Source: Calamus simplicifolius (taxonomy: Eukaryota; Streptophyta; Magnoliopsida; Arecales; Arecaceae). Taken from it: 64,000 nucleotides of DNA. The notes beneath the pieces are model-generated. The model saw only the letters and a program-made list of their open reading frames with translations. It did not search any database and was not told the origin of the DNA. Made by a program: the position numbers and the translations under genes. The DNA is taken from positions 62,001 to 126,000 of the forward strand of contig UESW01001674.1 in the NCBI GenBank assembly GCA_900491605.1. Reading direction: 5' to 3'. Shown in pieces: positions 62,204-64,000 of the stretch (position 1 is its first letter; each line of letters begins with the position of its first letter).

Positions 62204-62690
62204 TGGCAAAGCGGGTCCCACCGTTGAGGCGCAAGGGGTGTTCTCCACGTGGCTGATCCCCGTCCTCATCTTATATGTGGACGGCCTGGGGAATGTAAAA
62301 AGGCGGCCCTCCGTACACTGTGCCCGCCACGATCGACCTCGAGAGAGAGAACTGGCTCTTCGAAGTTTGCGCGAAAAGCCGCATCATCATTACCTCTCAT
62401 TACGGCGACGTCAGCGGGTCCCACCATTGGCCGGAGGCGTGCCGCACCACGCGCTAGGTCCCTCGAGGCGAGCCAGCCTATGGCAAGGGGCCATGTGGCT
62501 GACGAGACGGGCGGGATGATTTGAAAACCTGATAAAGCCAAGCGAGGAGTTGAATTGACGCCATACCGCTTCTTTTGTCATCGTCTCCCTCTGTGCCTAT
62601 GCTCCGATCTCCCTGCAACCTGCAGGACCTGCATTTGGTTTCCTTCCTTCCAGGTCAGCTCTTCACCCATCCTAGACTTCTGTCCCTTTG
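62204..62690 (+). other. Gypsy-2 region upstream of the antisense gene
   Basis: GC-rich leader with no recognisable coding domain. It corresponds in position to 48241-48880 of Gypsy-1 and probably contains the promoter of the antisense gene. Confidence 0.5.
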
Positions 62691-64000
62691 CTCATGAGTT
62701 CTCTTTCTTGGACCTCGGAGGACGGTTCTGAGAATCGTCCTTCTTCGAGAGGTACCATACCTCTCCCGCTCCTTCCCCTTCGATTGAGTGGTCCTCTGAT
62801 TCAGAGGACCGCGTCCCCCTGGCCCGGCGACGGGTCGCCGGTGGAGCCCCATCGAGGGGCCGCCGGTCGGAGGCCGGCGCCTCCTCGACAGCGAAGGGGT
62901 CCCCAGAGGGGATGGCCTCCACGATGACGCGGCTGGATTTGGCAAAAATCCGGGCCCGTTATCAGGTCCCCGGGACGTTGAGCTTTTCTTGCCAACTCCC
63001 GATGATAGGGTCATCTCCTCCCGACCCGATCGGGTGGCCCTCTATGAGATTGCCTAAAGGCAGGTCTCCGCCCACCTTTTCCATCCTTTTTCGTCAACCT
63101 TCTCAACTACTATTCCTTGGCCCCCTCTCAATTAGTTCCAAACTCCTATCGCATCATCTGTGCCTTTGTCATCCTTTGCTATCGCCTGAGTATTACCCCC
63201 CGAATCAGCCTTTTTCGATCTTTCTACACCCTTCGGTCTCAAAAGGGTTGGTGGCTATTCCAGCCCCGACCCAATCGGGTCCTAAAACTCCTCCTTCCTT
63301 CTTTAATCAAGGGATGGAAATTCCGTTTCTTTTTTGCGAATATTGACCAAGTCAGGCCCCAGTGGGGAGATCTCGACCTCCGGGGGAACACCATCGCCAT
63401 CCACCCTGGGGACCGGGAGGCGCTGGGGCTATTGTTGGCCGCCAAGATCCCCCGATACACCCTGCTGCTGTTGGAGGATAACCTTGAGTCGGCGGGTCTC
63501 ATCTCCCACCGGGGTAAGTCCTCTCCACCCTTAGCCAAAAATTTTGCTTCTCTCCCCCTCTCTCTCTCTTTCTTTTTTTTTTTGATTTAAAAGCCCAACT
63601 GATGTTGCGCAGCTATGAAGGTACCGGCGGCAAAACTCCTGAGGGCTGCCTCTAAGAAGAGGGCCCGGGAAGGACCATCTGGGGGTCAGCAGGTTCCAGC
63701 CCCGAAGCGTTCGATGGCTCGGGCCTCCCCACCGGCCCAAGTCTCCCCACCACCGGCTCCACAAGATGTCCCGGCCATTCTAGAGGTTGATCTCACGGCC
63801 GACACTCCGCCAGGGATGGGGACAACCGTGAGAGTCCCCGATGAGGAGCCGGTCGCGGAGGGGCCCATATTGGCCGAAGAGCCTTCGGCTCCTGGAGGAC
63901 TGACCCCGCCGGATGCCACTAGGGATTGGGGTGAGGGACCATCTGGTCCCGTGAGTCCACCCCCCGAGGGGTCGCCCAGGAGTGGCCCACGCACCGAACC
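62691..64000 (+). CDS. Gypsy-2 antisense gene, Transposase_28-like, partial
   Basis: Homologue of the Gypsy-1 antisense gene. Exon 1 includes MASTMTRLDLAKIRARYQVP at 62912, RVISSRPDRVALYE one frame over (a one-base shift near 62998), LAPSQLVPNSYRIICAFVIL, ISLFRSFYTLRSQKGWW, LIKGWKFRFFF and KIPRYTLLLLEDNLESAGLI. The intron 63514-63612 (GTAAGTC to TTGCGCAG) is at the same place as in Gypsy-1, and exon 2 begins CTATGAAG (MKVPAAKLLRAASKKR). Exon 2 is open to the window edge as a Pro/Ala/Val-rich linker. It lies on the strand opposite to the element's own transcript, next to the polypurine tract and the 3' LTR. Function is unknown. Confidence 0.8.

Larger units (their letters stand above)
60023..64000 (-). 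mobile_element. Gypsy-2, Tat-type Ty3-gypsy element, 3' end only
   Basis: 3' LTR (60023-62185), polypurine tract and antisense gene; gag-pol would lie right of the window. The element reads on the minus strand. The antisense gene on the plus strand is homologous to that of Gypsy-1 although the LTRs and repeats differ, so this is a separate family of the same lineage. The candidate target duplication on the left is ATAAT (60018-60022). Confidence 0.88.

Overview
The window is nuclear DNA from a flowering plant. It is almost entirely nested transposable elements, with one decayed host gene. The evidence is plant CACTA (En/Spm) transposases, Ty1-copia and Ty3-gypsy retrotransposons with plant-type primer sites, GT-AG introns, AT-rich spacers and the C-terminal exons of a plant UPF3-like gene. 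A non-grass monocot such as a palm is a guess only; nothing here fixes the species. No bacterial or organellar gene, tRNA, rRNA or CRISPR array was seen.

Layout, left to right. (1) 1-8324: CACTA-1, minus strand, running off the left edge, with a frameshifted TNP2-type transposase, a second gene, a foldback, an 85-bp tandem array and its terminus at 8324. (2) 8325-9325: one LTR of a small copia-like element with its primer site, then a short unidentified stretch. (3) 9326-25751: Copia-A (minus strand), split by a complete 11.9-kb CACTA element (CACTA-2, 13311-25210, GAG target duplication). (4) 25757-28679: Copia-B (plus strand), inserted in the Copia-A integrase and cut off by a single N at 28680, probably an assembly join. 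(5) 28681-36332: CACTA-3, plus strand, same family as CACTA-1 but more decayed. (6) 36333-60022: the remnant of a UPF3-like gene on the minus strand. It is broken by Gypsy-1 (36504-50715, CTATG duplication) and Copia-C (50727-55916, GATCC duplication), which entered 1 bp apart at the start of one exon. (7) 60023-64000: Gypsy-2, minus strand, running off the right edge.

How the parts relate. Each CACTA copy carries two genes, a TNP2-like transposase with C-terminal DUF4218/DUF4216-type regions and a Transposase_24-like gene, between short CACTA termini and family-specific subterminal repeats. Gypsy-1 has a second RNase H after the usual one, and both Gypsy elements carry an antisense gene between pol and the 3' LTR; this fits the Tat/Ogre-type branch of Ty3-gypsy. 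Both also have long LTRs filled with GC-rich minisatellites. The insertion order can be read from the junctions: Copia-A was hit by CACTA-2 and Copia-B; the UPF3-like gene was hit by CACTA-3 in an intron, Gypsy-1 and Copia-C at an exon edge, and Gypsy-2 in an upstream intron. No element here has a fully intact set of genes; Copia-C comes closest.

All family assignments come from reading motifs by eye. No database search was run.
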